This document shows positions 61,821 to 64,000 of a DNA stretch of 64,000 nt, one piece after another. The notes under the pieces are model-generated. The model did no database searches. It saw only the letters and a list, made by a program, of their open reading frames with translations, and was not told the origin of the DNA. How positions within the stretch are numbered: the stretch's first letter is position 1; the number at the start of each line of letters is the position of its first letter. This DNA is from Cunninghamia lanceolata (taxonomy: Eukaryota > Streptophyta > Pinopsida > Cupressales > Cupressaceae). The position numbers and the translations under genes were made by a program. The DNA lies in NCBI GenBank assembly GCA_027924645.1, contig BSBN01000233.1, forward strand, positions 10,496,501 through 10,560,500, given 5' to 3'.

Positions 61821-62424
61821 AGGACATTTTTTCATGGTCACCCCCAGATAGACTTTAGGGACCTCATCCTCATCAATACACAAGGCCTGTTTCTTACCCT
61901 GAGTCTCAACATTCTGCTCGGTTTGACAAGCTACTTCTAAAATTAAGGTTAATGCCTTATTTCTAAATTCTTCAATTTTCATCATCTCCATCAACAGAAT
62001 AGAGATCTTTACCTGGGATAAAACCTAAGTTATGTCAAAGGGAGCATAATTTTGTATAACAGTTGTAGCCTGAGCCGTGGTTTTACTCTTATCCTGAGCT
62101 GATCTAGCTTTAATCTTAGCGGCCTTCTAACTGTTATCCAGGACCTGTGAATCCTTATTTTGATCCTCACTTTAGGGAATTTTATTTTCTAGTCCTTGAG
62201 AATCATGACCTAGTTTTTTCTTAGAGTTCTTCTTATTACTGTTCCATTACATCTTTTGTGGTCCAGCCACTTTATGATTATGCACTGGTTGATTCACAAA
62301 GGTTCTTTCTAGTTGATGTGGATTGCCTACCTGAGCTTTACCTCTAAGATTATAATTGCTCTTGACCTAAGCCACTACTGCAGCTGTGAGAGCTCTAATT
62401 TCTTCATCAGAAGGTCTCCTCAAG
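61821..62424 (-). pseudogene. element C gag-protease linker
   Basis: Minus strand, several stops. Hydrophilic, Lys/Asp/Gln-rich (for example around 62080-62230), similar in place and make-up to element D's acidic region before the protease. No separate gene. The plus-strand frame 62313-62531 is a shadow. Confidence 0.5.
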
Positions 62425-62937
62425 TTATTCAAAAAAATGTGACTCCTGAGTATAAACATAGTTGTCTTCATCATCTTCATCACAAGAAACCTGCTGGTAG
62501 ACCTGAGTTCCATAATTTGTACTTTCATTAGCATCACAAGAAGAGTATTCCCCATTCATAAACAACATATTGACTTTATCATCCTCCATACAATGTGGCT
62601 TATTGCATTCATCATAGGCAACAACACTAATATATAAAGATTGAGCAATCATACATTGGGACTGTGAGTGAGGCATTTGACATATTATACACCATGGGGT
62701 GTCATCAACAATATTAACAGCCTTCTTTAAAGGATTAGGAGTTTCCTTAACATTTTGAACTCTTAGATTAGTGTTGTTATATGGGAGAATGGGTTTACCA
62801 TTATGCCAATTAGTGTTATATGGCATATCATACAATGATGGTCTCTTTTCTTGTCTTTGGTAAACCTGCCTATTAGGACCTATCCCCTTTTCATTTTTTG
62901 CAAGTCTATAACTTAGGTCCTTCACAATAGTTGTCAA
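62425..62937 (-). pseudogene. element C gag C-terminal region with Cys/His module
   Basis: Minus strand open frame. It begins LSYRLAKNEKGIGPNRQVYQ, then an Asn/Pro-rich linker, then TPWCIICQMPHSQSQC at about 62660-62705, a C-x2-C-x3-H-x4-C module. The position and the leading Trp-Cys match element D's WCRIH module, in which the second Cys is His. An acidic tail ends at 62425. Confidence 0.75.
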
Positions 62938-63014
62938 TTTATCTAATTTATCCTCAGAAGTAGATGCATTACCTCGTGTGCTTTGAGACTTACTATTTGG
63001 ATTCTGCAGAATCT

Positions 63015-63990
63015 TTACATCATCCTTTTTGTTTGTCTACCAGAGGCTTTTCTATTATTTTCAATGTTAGTTGCAATTCTTAAAGCAACCCTAAGGCTAG
63101 CAGGACCCTTATCTCTTAACCCATATGTGGTTTTAGTATCAAAAGCATTTATGTATAACACTATGCACATCGGTTCATTAGGCCTCATGTGAAATGGCAA
63201 TTTGTTCAATACCTTAGTGAACCTAGAATTAAAATCTTCCACCTGCTCATTTGACCCCTTAGTAATACCAGTGAACTCATTTATAAAAAAGCTTGGGTCA
63301 ATCTTATCACCATATTGTTCTTTAAAAATCCTTCTAAAATCATCCCATGATGAAACACTCCAGTCAGGTAGACTTTTATACCATTCTCTAGCCTCATCAA
63401 CTAAGGATTGCATAAACAATTTCATAAAAACATATTCATGCTCAACCTCAAAGTTGTCCATAACATTTTGAAAGGCCTTTAAATGGTCTTCCCCTGACAT
63501 AGTACTATTTCTTGAAAACTTTGGCACCTGCAGCCTCACATGTTTATCAATGGGATTAGGGTAGCTAGGAATACCATAAAAAACAAGCTGCCTGAATCTG
63601 TCCAGCTGCATAGGCTGTCTACCAAACTAATTAACATTGGCATTCCTATTAACATTCTGATTTCTCACACTATTTAATGGTACCCTAACATTGTTTACAT
63701 TTTGTCTCTAATCATTTTGTTGATTACGGATTTCATTTCTTTGCTAGTTTCTTAGCACATCTGCATTATCAAGGGTGGGAACTGAATTATGTTGAGCAAT
63801 TTTTAGAGCTTGTACCCTGTCTCATATCATCTCTAATCTTCACTACCTATAGATATTCCAATTCAGCTCTCAGGTTCTTAATTTCTTCAGCTAATTCTTC
63901 ATTTCTAGGCATAGAAGAGGATGGTCCCATTCCATTTTGGTCATCATCATCATCATCCCTTGGGGATTCAGTTTCTTCAAATCTGTCAGG
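63015..63990 (-). pseudogene. element C gag capsid region
   Basis: Minus strand. The open frame 63611-63015 is a Retrotrans_gag-type capsid: VRLQVPKFSRNSTMSGEDHL, KAFQNVMDNFEVEHEYVFMK, LFMQSLVDEAREWYKSLPDW, SVSSWDDFRRIFKEQYGDK, and FNSRFTKVLNKLPFHMRPNE. Upstream to the window edge lies an N-terminal region with a DDDDDD run and a short helical segment (ELAEEIKNLRAELE) at 63840-63960, broken by stops. The start codon is probably beyond the window. Confidence 0.88.
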
Positions 63991-64000
63991 AGGATCTAAG

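Larger units (their letters stand above)
58978..64000 (-). mobile_element. element C, right half (gag to RNase H), runs off the window
   Basis: Continuation of element C beyond element D. On the minus strand, from the window edge downward: gag, Cys/His module, protease, first RNase H, RT, second RNase H, then the GATTG cut site. The 5' LTR and primer site lie beyond 64000. Confidence 0.92.

Overview
The window reads as intergenic DNA from a large, repeat-rich seed-plant genome. I find no host gene, tRNA, rRNA or CRISPR array. Nearly everything recognisable is LTR retrotransposon, stacked by nested insertion and decayed by stop codons and small indels. The mixture (a chromodomain Ty3/gypsy element and a copia-like element with initiator-Met primer sites, plus Tat-like gypsy elements with a second RNase H) is plant-typical. 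A gymnosperm is possible but not demonstrated. Exact insertion boundaries come from terminal TG..CA, primer-binding sites, polypurine tracts and target-site duplications (TSDs) read directly.

Layout. 1-10.5 kb: degraded, AT-rich DNA with a probable minus-strand LTR at the far left, a possible polypurine/LTR junction near 4.54 kb and an unrecognised broken reading frame at 7.1-9.0 kb. 10.5-17.6 kb: element A, a minus-strand Ty3/gypsy pol fossil (RT, RNase H, integrase) broken by two solo LTRs (11813-13839, TSD CTTCC; 15177-16745, TSD AGTAT). 17579-33600: element B, a minus-strand copia-like non-autonomous element with 1.08-kb LTRs. It keeps a coiled-coil/zinc-knuckle gag fragment and a large non-pol ORF but has no pol. 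Element B is split by element E (23144-31705, plus strand), a complete chromodomain gypsy element with 1.92/1.93-kb LTRs and TSD CTTTC. 33.6-35.85 kb: LTR-like DNA full of TTGTAT/ATACAA motifs. 35.86-37.02 kb and 58.98-64.0 kb: element C, a minus-strand Tat-like gypsy element cut in two. 37019-58977: element D, a 22-kb plus-strand gypsy element inserted in C between RNase H and integrase with TSD GATTG.

The most unusual object is element D. Its LTRs are about 6.8 kb, and each carries a long reading frame (about 4.3 kb, roughly 1,430 codons) that is not gag or pol. The frame lies upstream of the element's own TATA box and AATAAA, so it sits in U3. Its protein resembles, in one central block and in overall layout, the extra ORF of the copia-like element B. 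This suggests an accessory protein family shared between unrelated retrotransposons. Elements C and D also share a pol order of protease, then a catalytically complete plant/archaeal-type RNase H, then RT, then a conventional RNase H that has lost its first catalytic Asp, then integrase.

Relative order of insertion: A is older than its two solo LTRs; B is older than E; C is older than D. No element looks able to move now: all coding frames contain stops or frameshifts, many of them explained by C-to-T changes (CAG to TAG, TGG to TAG).
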